Part shown: positions 6,373-6,711 of the stretch, piece after piece | Layout of the letters: each line of letters starts with the position of its first letter | How positions within the stretch are numbered: position 1 is the first letter of the stretch | Assembly: GCA_011620705.1 (NCBI GenBank) | Contig: WOYR01000241.1 | Span: 1-6,711, forward strand | DNA from: Microbacteriaceae bacterium | Lineage (GTDB): Bacteria > Actinomycetota > Actinomycetes > Actinomycetales > Microbacteriaceae | Length of the DNA: 6,711 nucleotides | Reading direction: 5' to 3' | Made by a program: the position numbers and the translations under genes | The notes under the pieces: generated by a model | Database searches by the model: none | The model's input: only the letters and a program-made list of their open reading frames with translations | Told to the model about the DNA's origin: nothing

Positions 6373-6711
6373 TCATCGTGGCGGACCAGCGCGCGCACCC
6401 GCCGTGATGGGGATGCCCGCGAACGATCCCGAGACCCGCACCGCGACCACCAGGCCGTCCGCCCGGCACTGCGCGAGCCGCGTCCCGTTGCCGCGCGCCA
6501 CCGCCGACGCGAGCTCGCACGGCGCACCGCCGACCGCCCCGGATGCCGCATCGGCGGCGGCGAGCGCCGCCAGCCCGGCCGCGCCGATCACGTGCTGCCG
6601 CGCGCTGAGCGCGGCGCCGAGCGAGACCCCGGCGAGCCCCAGCACGACGACCGCCGCCACCAGGGCGATGGCGAGCACCGCGCCGGAGCCGCGGTCGCCC
6701 GCGGAGGCGGG
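6373..6711 (-). CDS. Rv3654c-like TadE-family membrane-anchored protein (partial, 5' end outside window)
   Basis: The last 112 codons of a gene whose 5' end lies beyond the right edge: the frame stays open to 6711 and only an internal GTG (6678) is available as a start. The visible protein has GDRGSGAV (5-12), then a hydrophobic segment (about 12-35), then an Ala-rich exported-looking part with two cysteines, C65 and C82, and ends ARAGPPR. DRGSG before a single helix, the two spaced cysteines and the ARAGP-type ending match the Rv3654c family (TadE-like, found with tad/flp secretion genes in actinobacteria), as I recall the family. It is probably a minor pilin-like or pseudopilin-type component of a Tad apparatus encoded further right. 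The cysteines may form a disulfide outside the cell. No role is proven for the family, so function is inferred from context. It ends 147 bp before topA, with a hairpin terminator between. Confidence 0.75.
   Translation of the reverse strand, partial: PASAGDRGSGAVLAIALVAAVVVLGLAGVSLGAALSARQHVIGAAGLAALAAADAASGAVGGAPCELASAVARGNGTRLAQCRADGLVVAVRVSGSFAGIPITAGARAGPPR

Noticed and set aside
6005..6520. Minus-strand frames spanning the TadE-like gene, the gap and the topA start
   Set aside because: They cross the terminator hairpin, end inside topA in another frame and encode Arg-rich shadow sequence.
6556..6571. Perfect inverted repeat GGCGGCG-AG-CGCCGCC
   Set aside because: It lies in Ala-rich coding sequence of the TadE-like gene, the 2-nt loop is too small to form, and GCC/GCG codon runs produce such repeats by chance.

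Overview
The window looks like chromosomal DNA from a high-GC actinobacterium, most likely Microbacteriaceae or a close relative. The base composition is strongly GC-rich, GTG starts are common, TopA lacks zinc-finger cysteines but has YGPY-type C-terminal repeats and a Lys/Ala/Arg tail, and one neighbour belongs to the Rv3654c-like TadE family. The assignment rests on protein motifs and gene order, not on a database search.

All five recognisable genes lie on the minus strand. Reading in the direction of transcription (right to left): (1) the 3' part of a small membrane-anchored Rv3654c/TadE-like protein (6711..6373, cut by the window edge); (2) a 147-bp gap holding an intrinsic-terminator-like hairpin, a second small hairpin and a weak promoter-like hexamer; (3) topA, DNA topoisomerase I (6225..3427); (4) tmk, thymidylate kinase (3420..2773); (5) holB, DNA polymerase III delta-prime subunit (2763..1603); (6) a Hip1/tripeptidyl-aminopeptidase-like secreted lipoprotein of the alpha/beta-hydrolase fold (1606..41). 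The last 40 bp (1..40) hold no recognisable gene.

Genes 3-6 are packed with gaps of 6 bp, 9 bp and a 4-bp overlap, so they probably form one operon starting just upstream of topA. Three of them serve chromosome replication: relief of supercoiling, dTTP supply and the clamp loader. The fourth is an exported peptidase whose ribosome-binding site lies inside the end of holB, so its translation is probably coupled to holB.

This is a housekeeping region, and I see no mobile element, CRISPR array, RNA gene or unknown multi-gene system. The points worth a second look are a delta-prime subunit that has lost every zinc-ligand cysteine and the SRC cysteine, a strongly strand-biased hexamer (GCATCC on the coding strand, 12 against 1), tandem hairpins before topA, and a small in-frame DNA duplication in the TopA basic tail.
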